From HLUCCA09 sp038745585 (GTDB taxonomy: Bacteria > Pseudomonadota > Alphaproteobacteria > Rhodobacterales > Rhodobacteraceae), in assembly GCA_038745585.1 (NCBI GenBank), contig JBCDLH010000015.1, positions 17,811-81,810 of the forward strand: DNA of 64,000 nt, written 5' to 3'. Shown piece after piece: positions 53,426 through 62,534 of the stretch. The translations under genes were made by a program, and so were the position numbers. The notes beneath the pieces were generated by a model. That model worked only from the letters and a program-made list of their open reading frames with translations. It was not told where the DNA came from and did not search any database. The first letter of the stretch is position 1. Each line of letters opens with the position of its first letter.

Positions 53426-54988
53426 TTAGCTCACGTCTTTGTAGCTGATTTCCTTTGCGTCCGAGCCGGTCTTGGTACGCCGGACGATCAGCCGGTTCAA
53501 CGCCGCAATGTAGGCTTTGGCGGAGGCAACCACGGTGTCGGTATCGGCCGATTGACCGGTCACGATCCGACCCTCTTCCTCCATCCGTACGCTCACGGTC
53601 GCCTGAGCATCGGTGCCTTCGGTCACCGCGTGGACTTGATAGAGCTGCAGCCGTGCCCGGTGCGGGAAGAGGGCCTTTACCGCATTGAAGGCGGCATCGA
53701 CTGGTCCGTCCCCAGTCGCGGTGACCTGCTGGTCGACACCGTCGACCGTCATCGTAAGGTCTGCCGATTGCGGCGCTTCGGTCCCACAGATCACGCGGAG
53801 GAATTTCAGCTTGAGATGCTCGCCCTCCGCCTCGACCGCAGCGTCGGTCACCAGCGCGATCAGATCGTCGTCATAGACCTCTTTCTTGCGGTCGGCGAGC
53901 GCCTTGAAGCGCACAAAGGCATCGGCAAGCTGATTGTCAGCAAGATCGTAGCCCAGCTCCTTGAGCTTGGCGCGGAGCGCAGCGCGACCAGAGTGCTTGC
54001 CCATCACAAGGTTCGATTCAGACAAGCCGATATCTTCGGGCCGCATGATCTCGAAATTCTCCGGATTCTTCAGCATCCCGTCCTGATGGATGCCGGATTC
54101 GTGCGCAAACGCGTTCTTGCCGACGATGGCCTTGTTGAACTGCACGGAAAACCCGCTCACAGCGGCAACACGCCGGGAGATGTTCATGATCTTCGTTGTG
54201 TCGATGCTCGTTCGAAAGGGCATGATATCGCCGCGCACGCGCAGCGCCATGACGACCTCTTCAAGCGCAGTGTTGCCGGCGCGTTCTCCGAGCCCGTTAA
54301 TTGTGCATTCGATCTGCCGGGCCCCTCCGGCCACGGCAGCCAGCGAGTTCGCCGTCGCCATGCCCAGGTCGTTGTGGCAATGGGTGGCAAAGACAACGTC
54401 CGCCGCGCCCTCGACCTCCGCAATCAGCCGCCGGATCAGATCGGCAGACTCGGCGGGCGCCGTATAGCCCACCGTGTCGGGGATATTGATCGTTGTTGCG
54501 CCCGCCTTGATCGCGATCTCGACGACCCGTTTGAGATACGCCCACTCCGTGCGTGTCGCATCCATGGGCGACCATTGCACGTTCTCGCAGAGGTTGCGGG
54601 CGTGGGTGACGGTATCGTGGATGCGCTCGGCCATTTCGTCTTGCGTCAGGTTGGGGATTGCGCGGTGGAGCGGCGAGGTCCCGATGAAAGTATGAATACG
54701 CGGCGAGCGCGCATGGCGCACCGCCTCCCAGCAGCGATCGATGTCTTTGACATTGGCACGCGCGAGCCCGCAAATGGTGGCACTCTTTGTCTGCCGCGCG
54801 ATGGCCGAGACGGCATCGAAATCGCCCTCCGAGGCGATTGGGAAACCGGCCTCGATGATGTCGACGCCCATCTCGTCGAGAAGCCCCGCGATTTCCAGCT
54901 TTTCGGCATGGGTCATCGTCGCGCCGGGGCTCTGCTCGCCGTCGCGCAGGGTCGTGTCGAAGATCACAACGCGATCTTTGTCGTCCAT
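53426..54988 (-). CDS. leuA: 2-isopropylmalate synthase
   Basis: LeuA condenses acetyl-CoA with 2-oxoisovalerate, the first step of leucine synthesis. The 520-residue protein has the catalytic DRVVIFDTTLRDGEQSPGAT at the N-terminus, metal-binding HCHNDLGMATANSLAA, the GQGERAGN-like segment INGLGERAGNTALEEVVMAL, and a C-terminal leucine-sensing domain (about residues 385-520) with TVDGVDQQVTATGDGPVDAA. Both domains are complete. An AAGGA site 8 bases upstream supports ATG 54988. A small hypothetical gene ends 11 bases before it and may be co-transcribed. Confidence 0.96.
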   Translation of the reverse strand: MDDKDRVVIFDTTLRDGEQSPGATMTHAEKLEIAGLLDEMGVDIIEAGFPIASEGDFDAVSAIARQTKSATICGLARANVKDIDRCWEAVRHARSPRIHTFIGTSPLHRAIPNLTQDEMAERIHDTVTHARNLCENVQWSPMDATRTEWAYLKRVVEIAIKAGATTINIPDTVGYTAPAESADLIRRLIAEVEGAADVVFATHCHNDLGMATANSLAAVAGGARQIECTINGLGERAGNTALEEVVMALRVRGDIMPFRTSIDTTKIMNISRRVAAVSGFSVQFNKAIVGKNAFAHESGIHQDGMLKNPENFEIMRPEDIGLSESNLVMGKHSGRAALRAKLKELGYDLADNQLADAFVRFKALADRKKEVYDDDLIALVTDAAVEAEGEHLKLKFLRVICGTEAPQSADLTMTVDGVDQQVTATGDGPVDAAFNAVKALFPHRARLQLYQVHAVTEGTDAQATVSVRMEEEGRIVTGQSADTDTVVASAKAYIAALNRLIVRRTKTGSDAKEISYKDVS

Positions 54989-54999
54989 GGGTGTTGTCC

Positions 55000-55365
55000 T
55001 TAGATGGAGGGTTTTGGCGCCGGGTTCTCGCCGGAAGAGGCTCTAGGCGGCGCGCCCTTGGGTTCGATCACAGGGCCCTCTTCCTCGGCGCGCGATAGAT
55101 GCGCAGCGCCGCAGGGGCAGGCGATCCTCTCGCCAGCCGGCAGGGCCAGGTCGGGCCAGTCCTGAAACGCCCTTACAATCTCGCGCTGCCGCACTCGGAC
55201 GGCACGACCCGTCGCGATGAGCGTGCGAGACAGAACAGCGACCGAAACGGCAACGCCCCGCAACGCCAAAACCGGACGGCCGTCGTCCGGGTCATCGGCA
55301 ATGAATTGTGGGGCTGGGTGATTGCCGATGCGCAGACCGGTCCGCGTCAGAGATATCGGGGTCAT
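55000..55365 (-). CDS. hypothetical protein upstream of leuA
   Basis: This is a 121-residue protein I do not recognise. It has no membrane segment; the middle (VAVSVAVLSRTLIATGRAVR) is mildly hydrophobic, a CPCGAAHL motif near residue 86 could bind metal, and the last 25 residues are proline- and charge-rich, probably disordered. An AGAGGA site lies 7 bases before the ATG at 55365, supporting a real gene. The stop is 11 bases before the leuA start, so the two are likely one transcript. Confidence 0.6.
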   Translation of the reverse strand: MTPISLTRTGLRIGNHPAPQFIADDPDDGRPVLALRGVAVSVAVLSRTLIATGRAVRVRQREIVRAFQDWPDLALPAGERIACPCGAAHLSRAEEEGPVIEPKGAPPRASSGENPAPKPSI

Positions 55366-55444
55366 AGACTGTCCTCTGGCCGTGCCTTGAGCCGTGTGGG
55401 GTCGGCGCGCGGCTACCTCTGAGCGGTCGCGCCGAAAGGCACGC

Positions 55445-55606
55445 TCAGAGGCGGCTAAGGAGTAGGAGACCGCGCCGCAGACTGCGGGCGGCAAATGTCA
55501 GCCGGTGGGAGACATCGAGTTGTGTCATGCACCGAAGCATACAAATGCCCGGCGCAAAGAAAAGTCCGAAAAACGCCAGCGCGCGATCGGTGCGGCCGCC
55601 ACCCAT
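55445..55606 (-). CDS. possible 53-residue protein
   Basis: The frame starts 14 bases after the stop of the beta-propeller gene and has an AGGTGG sequence just before the ATG at 55606. The translation includes a hydrophobic stretch (ALAFFGLFFAPGICML) and a basic C-terminus (RSLRRGLLLLSRL), compatible with a small membrane protein. No family was recognised; the coding nature is uncertain. Confidence 0.3.
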   Translation of the reverse strand: MGGGRTDRALAFFGLFFAPGICMLRCMTQLDVSHRLTFAARSLRRGLLLLSRL

Positions 55607-55619
55607 AGGGCCACCTGCG

Positions 55620-56396
55620 TTAAGAGGTGACGCAGTCGGGCCCCTGATCAAGCGAGACAAAGCCGGTGGTCGGCTCTGTCGGCAGATAGTCGAAGATGGC
55701 AATCCGCTCGCCCGCATCAAAGCCGATATAAAGCGTGCCCGTCTGGGCGTGGACCGCGACCGCCTCTGCGTCGTAACCCCATTCCGAAAGCGGGATGACA
55801 GTCAGCACTACGCCCTCCGGCGACACCTCGACCAGCGCGTTCAGGCCCTCGTTATCGTCGACGAGGAGAATGTTTCCGGTATAAGGATCGCGGGCGACGC
55901 CCTGTGGTTCTTCGAGGACCGGATCGAACATTGCGCCGGTGATCTCCATCAAGGTGCTGCCATCGGGGGCGAGCCGCACGAGCCGCGCAGCATCGTCCTC
56001 AACGACAAGCAGCGCCCCGTCCGGCTCCCGGTGCAGGCCCTCGACGTCGCGAAGTCCCGGAGCGAGCCGGAAAGGCGCGCCGCGTGCCGCGCCATCGCGC
56101 GTGATCCGCTGAAATCCGCCCCAGCCATCGGCGATCAGCAGCCCGTCTTCCTCGACCGTCAACGCCCGAATGGTCGACATGCCGGGCTCGATCCGCCGGA
56201 TCTCCTTGCCGCCCGGTGTGAGAAGAAAGAGCTGTGGCCCTTCGATGGCGACCCAAAGCCCGCACACGATCGGATCCCATTCCATCGAAGCGGCACGGGG
56301 AAAATGAAAACTGTCGCGCAGGTGCAACTCCAGCGCGCGAAGGGGAGCCGCCGTGAAAAGCATGGCGCCGAGCGCCAGGGCAATGAAAAAACGCAT
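55620..56396 (-). CDS. secreted beta-propeller (SdiA-regulated/NHL-like) protein
   Basis: This is a 258-residue protein with a signal peptide (MRFFIALALGAMLFTAAPLR, cleavage near ALEL) followed by repeats of propeller-type strands: IRALTVEEDGLLIADGWGGF, LRDVEGLHREPDGALLVVED, EEPQGVARDPYTGNILLVDD and YDAEAVAVHAQTGTLYIGFD. The pattern resembles SdiA-regulated or strictosidine synthase-like propellers, predicted periplasmic. The ATG at 56396 was chosen for the signal peptide; an in-frame ATG at 56408 is also possible and neither has a clear ribosome site. It is divergent from the SDR gene at 56631. Confidence 0.75.
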   Translation of the reverse strand: MRFFIALALGAMLFTAAPLRALELHLRDSFHFPRAASMEWDPIVCGLWVAIEGPQLFLLTPGGKEIRRIEPGMSTIRALTVEEDGLLIADGWGGFQRITRDGAARGAPFRLAPGLRDVEGLHREPDGALLVVEDDAARLVRLAPDGSTLMEITGAMFDPVLEEPQGVARDPYTGNILLVDDNEGLNALVEVSPEGVVLTVIPLSEWGYDAEAVAVHAQTGTLYIGFDAGERIAIFDYLPTEPTTGFVSLDQGPDCVTS

Positions 56397-56630
56397 AACC
56401 GTCGACATGCGGCGAAATGGCGCAGCGTCAAGGTTTGGTCTCCGCCAAGTAGCACCGTCCGGCGACCCTGCCTGCCCCAGCAGCAGCACTGCCGAAACGC
56501 GCGGCACTCCTGCGACAGGGCCGAGCGTCGGCTCCGCCTTTCCTGCACCAGGGGCGGCCCTAAGTCCCAGCGCTCACCGGATACGCACCGAAACAGCGCC
56601 GCGCTTCGGCGTGGCAAAGAGGGAGGGCGG

Positions 56631-57296
56631 ATGGCGCAGGCACTTATCATCGGCAGTTCCGGTGGGATCGGCGCCGCAGTCGGAGACGCATTAGAGGCGC
56701 GTGGGACGGCCGTGACCGGGCTCTCGCGCAGCCGCGACGCGCTCGACGTGACCGACGAGGCCTCGATCGCGCGCGCCTTCGACGCGCTGAGCGGCCCGTT
56801 CGATCTCGTCTTTGTCGCGAGCGGGCGTCTCGACGGCGCGGGTCACCGCCCGGAAAAGGCGATTGCCGAGGTCACGCCCGAGGCGCTTCTCGATCAGTTC
56901 CAGGTCAACGCAATCGGCCCGATGATGGTCCTGAAACACGCGCTGCCGCTTTTGCCGAAAGACGCGCCAAGCGTGTTTGCCGTACTTTCCGCGCGGGTCG
57001 GCTCGATTGGCGACAACAAGCTCGGCGGCTGGCACAGCTACCGCACGTCGAAAGCCGCACTTAACATGCTGATCCATGGCGCAGCGCAGGAGCTGAAGCG
57101 CACGCACAAGCAGGCGACTGCCGTCTGCCTCCATCCCGGCACCGTCGCCACGCCTTTCACAGCCGCCTATGCTGGCGCGCACAAGACCGTGCCGCCCGCA
57201 GACGCCGCAGAGAACCTACTGGGCGTTATCGACGGGCTGAACCCGGCGCATTCGGGGCGCTTTTTCGACTATGCCGGCGCGGAGATCCCCTGGTGA
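56631..57296 (+). CDS. short-chain dehydrogenase/reductase next to cryptochrome
   Basis: This is a 221-residue SDR. The nucleotide motif is LIIGSSGGIGAAVGDALEAR and the catalytic tetrad is visible as Ser in FAVLSARVGSIG and YRTSK (Tyr-xxx-Lys). It ends with the family-typical HPGTVATPFTAAYAG. It resembles SDRs often paired with photolyase genes in marine alphaproteobacteria; the substrate is unknown. GGGAGGGCGG precedes the ATG. It overlaps the next gene by 4 bases (GTGA). Confidence 0.87.
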   Translation: MAQALIIGSSGGIGAAVGDALEARGTAVTGLSRSRDALDVTDEASIARAFDALSGPFDLVFVASGRLDGAGHRPEKAIAEVTPEALLDQFQVNAIGPMMVLKHALPLLPKDAPSVFAVLSARVGSIGDNKLGGWHSYRTSKAALNMLIHGAAQELKRTHKQATAVCLHPGTVATPFTAAYAGAHKTVPPADAAENLLGVIDGLNPAHSGRFFDYAGAEIPW

Positions 57297-58819
57297 GCCG
57301 TCTCGTCCTCATCCTCGGGGATCAGCTCAGCCGCGATCTCGCAGCGCTTAAAGCAGCCGACAAGGACAGCGATATCGTCGTCATGGCCGAAGTCGGGGAC
57401 GAGGCATCCTATGTGCCGCATCACCCCAAGAAGATCGCTTTCCTCTTTGCCGCCATGCGCAAATTCGCGAAAGCGCTGCGGCACGAGGGCTGGCGAGTTG
57501 AATATGCCGAGATCGACGACACCGAGAATGCGCAGTCGATCTGCGGAGAGCTCTTGCGCCGCGCAGAGCAGACCGGCGCGAAAAGTGTCATTGCGACCGA
57601 GCCGGGTGAGTGGCGCCTGATCCAAGCGCTGCAGCATTGCCCACTTCCTGTCGAGCTTTTGGAAGACGACCGTTTCCTTGCCAGTCACGCCGAGTTCGAG
57701 GCCTGGGCCGACGGGCGCAAAGAGCTCCGGATGGAGTTTTTCTACCGCGAGATGCGGAGGAAGACCGGCCTGCTGATGGAGGGCGATAAGCCCGCCGGCG
57801 GCAAATGGAACTTTGACCACGACAACAGAAAGCCTGCGCCCGATGGCATCGCCTATGCCGGGCCGATGCAGTTTGACGCCGACCAGATCACAGCAGAGGT
57901 GCTCGACCTTGTCGAGCGCCGCTTCTCCAACCATTTCGGCGCGTTGCACCCATTCTGGTTTGCGACCGACCGCGCGGGGGCGTTGGCCTCGCTGGATCAA
58001 TTCATCGCCGAGGCTCTGCCCCGCTTCGGCGACTTCCAGGACGCAATGCTCGCCGACAATCGCTTTCTCTACCACGCTGTGATCTCGATGTATCTCAATG
58101 CCGGGCTTTTGGGCTGGCGCGAGGTCTGCGAGGCGGCCGAGCGCGCCTGGCACGCGGGGGATGCCCCGCTCAATGCGGTCGAAGGCTTCATCCGGCAGAT
58201 TGTTGGCTGGCGCGAATACATGCGCGGGATCTACTTCCGCGAAGGTCCAGACTATGCTGCACGTAACCAGCTCGGCCATACGAGGCGCCTGCCCGAGTTC
58301 TATTGGGGCGCCAAGACCGATATGCGTTGCGTTTCCAAGGCCGTTGAGCAGACCGGCGTCGAGGCCTATGCCCACCACATCCAGCGCCTGATGGTCACCG
58401 GCAACTTCGCGACGCTGGCCGGGCTCCGCCCGCAAGAAGTCTCCGAATGGTATCTGGCCGTCTATGCCGATGCCTATGAATGGGTCGAGGCGCCCAACGT
58501 CATTGGGATGGCGCTCTTTGCCGATGGCGGCGTCGTCGGCTCAAAGCCTTACGTTTCGTCGGGCAACTACATCGACAAGATGTCGGACTATTGCAAAGGC
58601 TGCGCCTACTCGGTCAAGACCAAGGTTGGCGACGGCGCGTGCCCGTTCAATTTGCTATACTGGCACTTTTTAGACCGGCATCGCCCCCGCTTTGAGCGCA
58701 ACCCCCGCATGGCGCAGATGTACCGCACCTGGGACAGGATGGCCGAGGAAAAGCGCACGCAGATCCTGAGCGAAGCGGGCGCCTGGCTCGATCGGCTTGA
58801 TGAAGGCGCGAGGGTTTAG
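57293..58819 (+). CDS. iron-sulfur bacterial cryptochrome / (6-4) photolyase
   Basis: This 508-residue flavoprotein belongs to the FeS-BCP group (PhrB/CryB), which repair (6-4) photoproducts or sense blue light and bind FAD, a lumazine-type antenna and a [4Fe-4S] cluster. The N-terminus LVLILGDQLSRDLAAL is diagnostic. The four cluster ligands are Cys346 (DMRCVSKA), Cys434 and Cys437 (DYCKGC) and Cys450 (GACPFNLLYW), the same spacing as CryB of Rhodobacter. FAD-domain blocks VEGFIRQIVGWREYMRGIYF and VTGNFATLAGLRPQEVSEWY are conserved. It starts at a GTG overlapping the SDR stop. Light-dependent control of photosynthesis genes is a known CryB role. Confidence 0.93.
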   Translation: MSRLVLILGDQLSRDLAALKAADKDSDIVVMAEVGDEASYVPHHPKKIAFLFAAMRKFAKALRHEGWRVEYAEIDDTENAQSICGELLRRAEQTGAKSVIATEPGEWRLIQALQHCPLPVELLEDDRFLASHAEFEAWADGRKELRMEFFYREMRRKTGLLMEGDKPAGGKWNFDHDNRKPAPDGIAYAGPMQFDADQITAEVLDLVERRFSNHFGALHPFWFATDRAGALASLDQFIAEALPRFGDFQDAMLADNRFLYHAVISMYLNAGLLGWREVCEAAERAWHAGDAPLNAVEGFIRQIVGWREYMRGIYFREGPDYAARNQLGHTRRLPEFYWGAKTDMRCVSKAVEQTGVEAYAHHIQRLMVTGNFATLAGLRPQEVSEWYLAVYADAYEWVEAPNVIGMALFADGGVVGSKPYVSSGNYIDKMSDYCKGCAYSVKTKVGDGACPFNLLYWHFLDRHRPRFERNPRMAQMYRTWDRMAEEKRTQILSEAGAWLDRLDEGARV

Positions 58820-58896
58820 GCCAAGTTCTCCGTCGCGCGGCCGCTCCGTCTCCGGGGCAATGCACCGGAGGCCACCTGCGGAAGAAAGGGGCACAC

Positions 58897-59337
58897 TTAG
58901 CCCGCGGGCAAGCAAGCGGAGCAGTTGCACTTCTCAGCCTGCTGGACCTCCGCAATGGTCGTGGCGGCCAAGCGCTCCACGAGGCTCCGTTCTATGCTGC
59001 TCATCACAGCCGCGACGCGCTGGTGAAGGGCGTGCTCGACGTGGCAGGTCGCAGGGTCCTCGAGGTCGTCTGTCGCTACAAGCCGCTCCTCCAACGCGAG
59101 ATAGACATCCGCCAAGGTGATCGTCTGCGGGTCGCGTGCAAGGCGCCACCCCCCGGCATGGCCCTTTTCCGAGATCAGCAGCCCTGCCTCCCGCAATTTG
59201 CCGAGCACGCGCCGAACGACAACTGGATTCGTTCCGGCATGGTCGGCGATGTCAGCCGAGGTGCGCATCCGGCCAGGCTCGGCCGCCATATGGCCCAGCG
59301 TATGCAGGGCGAGGGCAAGGCGGCTGTTACGCTTCAC
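58897..59337 (-). CDS. Rrf2-family regulator with C-terminal cysteine cluster
   Basis: This is a 146-residue winged-helix regulator of the Rrf2 family: MKRNSRLALALHTLGHMA, the helix-turn-helix SADIADHAGTNPVVVRRVLG and wing KLREAGLLISEKGHAGGWRL. The three clustered cysteines that hold Fe-S clusters in IscR/NsrR are absent (only one Cys at about residue 97); instead the C-terminus has CNCSAC (Cys137, 139, 142), which could bind a metal. It is divergent from a COG0523 GTPase with 106 bases between starts, suggesting it controls that gene. Confidence 0.85.
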   Translation of the reverse strand: MKRNSRLALALHTLGHMAAEPGRMRTSADIADHAGTNPVVVRRVLGKLREAGLLISEKGHAGGWRLARDPQTITLADVYLALEERLVATDDLEDPATCHVEHALHQRVAAVMSSIERSLVERLAATTIAEVQQAEKCNCSACLPAG

Positions 59338-59443
59338 GTTTCGGGCTCCGTTATGTCTTGACAGCTAACGTAACATTACTTGTTGCATTTGTCTAGTGAC
59401 CCTCCTAACTACGTGACAGCCACGCCAACATCTGGAGCGAACA

Positions 59444-60655
59444 ATGTCTGATCCACGCCTTCCCGTCACGGTCCTGTCCGGCTTTCTGGGCGCCGGCAAG
59501 ACGACGCTTTTGAATCGGGTGCTGAATAACCGCGAAGGGCGAAAGGTGGCGGTGATCGTAAACGACATGTCCGAAGTGAACATCGACGCCGATCTCGTGC
59601 GCGCCGATACTGAGCTGAGCCGAACGGATGAGACGCTTGTCGAGATGTCGAACGGCTGCATCTGCTGCACGCTCCGAGACGACCTCCTCGCCGAGGTCCG
59701 GCGCCTCGCGGCGCAAGGGCGCTTTGATTATTTGCTGATCGAGTCAACCGGGATCTCCGAACCCCTGCCCGTCGCGACCACTTTCGAGTTTCGCGACGAG
59801 GCGGGCGAGAGCCTTTCTGATGTAGCGCGCCTCGATACAATGGTGACGGTGGTCGATGCGGTAAACCTTCTGCGCGACTATGCCAGCCATGACTTTTTGA
59901 GCGATCGCGGCGAGACGCTTGGCGACGAGGATGAGCGCACGCTCGTGCACCTGCTGACCGATCAGATGGAGTTTGCCGACGTCATCATTCTCAACAAGGT
60001 CGCCGATGCGACGGCGGCGCAGGTCGATGCCGCGCGCAAGATCATCCGCAGCCTCAATGCCGATGCACGGATCATCGAGACGAACTACTCCGCCGTGCCG
60101 GCCGACGCCATTCTCGACACCGGACTGTTCGACTTTGAAAAGGCCCATGAGCACCCGATGTGGTTCAAAGAGCTTTATGGCTTTGCCGAGCACACGCCGG
60201 AGACGGAAGAGTACGGCGTGCAGAGCTTTGTCTACCGCGCGCGCCAACCCTTCATCCCGGAAAAAATCCTCGCCGTTCTGCGCGGGTCGCTGCCCCGCGT
60301 CGTCCGCGCCAAGGGGCATTTTTGGATCGCCACGCGGCCAGAATGGGTGGCGGAATACTCGCTCGCTGGCGCGCTATCGAGCGTTCAGCCGCTGGGCACA
60401 TGGTGGGCCGCCGTGCCCAAGGAGCGGTGGCCGGATCACGAGGGCGTGCGCGCCTATATGGCCTCCAACTGGCAGGAGCCGTGGGGCGATCGTCGGCAGG
60501 AGATCGTGTTCATCGGAGCGGGCATCGACTGGCCTGCTCTGAAGGCGCGGCTCGACGACTGCCTCGTGCCCAAGCATCTCGCCCCGGGGCCGGACGCGCT
60601 GCCCGACTTCCCCGATCCTTTTCCGGCGTGGCGTCGGGTCGAGAACGCCGCGTGA
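59444..60655 (+). CDS. COG0523 (CobW/ZigA-type) metal-chaperone GTPase
   Basis: This is a 403-residue G3E P-loop GTPase. The Walker A is LSGFLGAGKTTLLNRVL (about residues 12-27) and the metal-binding CxCC motif is GCICC (Cys72, 74, 75), followed by DYLLIESTGISEPLPV. The C-terminal CobW domain begins near YGVQSFVYRARQPFIPEKI. Such proteins deliver Zn, Co or Fe to client enzymes; ZigA-like forms are induced by zinc shortage. The full-length C-terminus with WVAEYSLAG and GTWWAAVPKERWP resembles the zinc-related subgroup. GGAG lies 7 bases before the ATG. Confidence 0.9.
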   Translation: MSDPRLPVTVLSGFLGAGKTTLLNRVLNNREGRKVAVIVNDMSEVNIDADLVRADTELSRTDETLVEMSNGCICCTLRDDLLAEVRRLAAQGRFDYLLIESTGISEPLPVATTFEFRDEAGESLSDVARLDTMVTVVDAVNLLRDYASHDFLSDRGETLGDEDERTLVHLLTDQMEFADVIILNKVADATAAQVDAARKIIRSLNADARIIETNYSAVPADAILDTGLFDFEKAHEHPMWFKELYGFAEHTPETEEYGVQSFVYRARQPFIPEKILAVLRGSLPRVVRAKGHFWIATRPEWVAEYSLAGALSSVQPLGTWWAAVPKERWPDHEGVRAYMASNWQEPWGDRRQEIVFIGAGIDWPALKARLDDCLVPKHLAPGPDALPDFPDPFPAWRRVENAA

Positions 60656-60869
60656 GCTTTCCGCACCCTGTCGAAGCCTGCGCCGTGCCCCTCGCGGCGG
60701 TCCATGCGTCGGCGCTCCCGCCGCGGCTCCAAGGACATAAGGTTGAGGGCTCGGTGCGGGGCCAAGACAGGACGAAACAGCCCGTGTTGGGGATGTGCCG
60801 CTCATTCTCAAACGCGGCAGCTATGCGTCACACGCGCCCGATACTGACCTTCGGTGTGGGGGCGGCGGC

Positions 60870-61139
60870 TTGAACCGCAATCTCGGCCAGAGCAGCTTGC
60901 GCCGCAGGCGTCGGCGGGGCGACCCGATGCAGGTCTACGACGCGCTGCCTGCGCCGCTCCGCCGGTGGCTCTCTGAGGCGGCGCTGCCCTGGTCGCCCGT
61001 CTCGGCGCAGCGCCTTTGGCAGAGCGCCCTCGCACGCGGCCTCTCGGTCGAGCAAGCTCTGGACGCCATTTCCCGCGCAGAAGGTCGGATGCTTGCAAAA
61101 GACAAGCACTCCACGCAGGAGAGCGGCCTGACGGACTGA
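60870..61139 (+). CDS. DUF6525 family protein
   Basis: This is a small basic protein typical of Rhodobacterales. The sequence NLGQSSLRRRRRRGDPMQVY is followed by DALPAPLRRWLSEAALPWSP and SAQRLWQSALARG, which fits the family pattern from recall. I set the start at TTG 60870 (giving 89 residues) because the conserved part begins there and a GGGGGCGG stretch lies just upstream; an ATG at 60927 would remove the conserved arginine-rich N-terminus. The function is unknown. Confidence 0.7.
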   Translation: MNRNLGQSSLRRRRRRGDPMQVYDALPAPLRRWLSEAALPWSPVSAQRLWQSALARGLSVEQALDAISRAEGRMLAKDKHSTQESGLTD

Positions 61140-61538
61140 GCGCGCGCGACAGCCGCGACAAACTCTCTCCCAGTCAAGCACAATTGACGGCCCCGGCGCT
61201 GCGTTGGGCCATTCTGAGGCCCGAAGCACGGACCCGTGGGCTGCCGATGCGCCTGGCGGTCCATCGCGCCTCCTGAGCCGCGAGGATCGGCCGCGGGTTC
61301 CACGGAAGTGTCTACGAACCTCTGCCTTAACCCACCCCCAAGCTTGGGCACTGACTGAGGCGCCGCATGGCGCTGACACAATAAGCGCCATGCATCATGT
61401 GCATAAAAATCCTCAGAAGGAGTATCCTGACAACGAAAGGCACCATTCCCAGCGGCAGGATTTCGCCGATACACTCGATCATCCCCAAAGCGGCCCTTGG
61501 CCCTCGCGGGGGCTGACCTCGTTCAGAGTGGAGAATCG
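61140..61538. other. 399-base region before the desaturase gene
   Basis: No gene was recognised. It contains a perfect 12-bp palindrome CCCAAGCTTGGG at 61337-61348 and a hairpin at 61368-61390, both possible operators for the desaturase gene, but no clear promoter was assigned. Confidence 0.45.
61368..61390. promoter_or_regulatory. inverted repeat upstream of the desaturase
   Basis: The perfect 7-bp arms TGGCGCT and AGCGCCA are separated by 9 A/T-rich bases. It is about 150 bases before the desaturase start. It could be an operator; no family could be assigned. Confidence 0.35.
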
Positions 61539-62534
61539 ATGACGCACCGCCTAATCGCCGAATGGCCGACCCTCGCGCTCCTCATTTTGTGCTACGCCGC
61601 CTGGGCTGTGTCCCTCTTTTGGCTGTCGGAGCTCTGGCTGCCCCTCGCGATCTTCGTGGCCGCGCTTTCGGTAACGCTGCATGCTTCGCTGACCCACGAG
61701 ATGGTCCATGGCCATCCCACGGATGACGACCGCCTCAACCATGCGCTGGTCTGGCCCGTCCTCGGTCTCTTCGTACCCTATGGCCGTTTTCGCGACACCC
61801 ATCTCGCCCATCACCGGGACGCGCGACTCACCGACCCCTATGACGATCCGGAATCCAACTATCTCGATCCGGTGGTTTGGCGCCGGCTGCCCGCGCCCGT
61901 CCGCACGCTCCTACGCGCCAACAACACGCTTCTCGGGCGCATGACGCTCGGTCCCGCCATCGGGCAGGTCGCGTTTATGTGGACGGATTGGAAAGCGAGC
62001 CGGTCTGGCGACCGGAGGATCGCTGGCGCTTGGATTGCCCACATCCCATCGATCGCCGTGGTCGTCAGCATTGTCTGGTTCTCGCCGCTGCCGCTTTGGG
62101 CCTATGCCATCGCCGTCTATGCCGCCCACGGGGTCCTGCGCATCCGCACCTTCCTCGAGCACCGCGCCCACGAGCACACCGCCGCGCGCACCGTAATCAT
62201 CGAAGACCGCGGCCCGCTCGCGCTCCTTTTTCTCAACAACAACTACCACCTTGTTCATCACATGCATCCCCGAGTGCCCTGGTTCCGCTTGCCCGCGCTC
62301 TATCTCGCGGATGCCGAGCGGTATCTTCGCCGCAACCAGGGCTATTGGTTCCGCTCCTACGGGGAGGTTTTCGCGCAGCACTTCCTCGCCGCCAAAGACC
62401 CGGTTCCTCATCCGCTCTGGACGGGCGGCGAGCGCGTTGAGCGTCCCGCGCCGCAACGCGCACCCGTGGCGCCCGCCTATGCCACCATCACCGCTCGGTC
62501 ACAGCGCGCCGGCGCGCCGCATCCGCCGTCCTGA
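61539..62534 (+). CDS. fatty acid desaturase-family membrane di-iron enzyme
   Basis: This is a 331-residue membrane protein with at least four hydrophobic segments. The three histidine boxes of the integral membrane di-iron family are present: HEMVHGH (residues 53-59), HLAHH (88-92) and HLVHHMHP late in the sequence, with one further His in RTFLEHRAHEH. Members introduce double bonds or hydroxyls into acyl chains or carotenoids. The pattern fits fatty acid desaturases best; carotenoid ketolase is an alternative. A GGAG site lies 6 bases before ATG 61539. A ketosynthase III gene follows after 150 bases. Confidence 0.85.
   Translation: MTHRLIAEWPTLALLILCYAAWAVSLFWLSELWLPLAIFVAALSVTLHASLTHEMVHGHPTDDDRLNHALVWPVLGLFVPYGRFRDTHLAHHRDARLTDPYDDPESNYLDPVVWRRLPAPVRTLLRANNTLLGRMTLGPAIGQVAFMWTDWKASRSGDRRIAGAWIAHIPSIAVVVSIVWFSPLPLWAYAIAVYAAHGVLRIRTFLEHRAHEHTAARTVIIEDRGPLALLFLNNNYHLVHHMHPRVPWFRLPALYLADAERYLRRNQGYWFRSYGEVFAQHFLAAKDPVPHPLWTGGERVERPAPQRAPVAPAYATITARSQRAGAPHPPS

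Noticed and set aside
55527..56630. N-terminal extension of the SDR by 368 codons
   Set aside because: It is antisense to the propeller gene. The SDR motif begins directly at ATG 56631, which has its own ribosome site.
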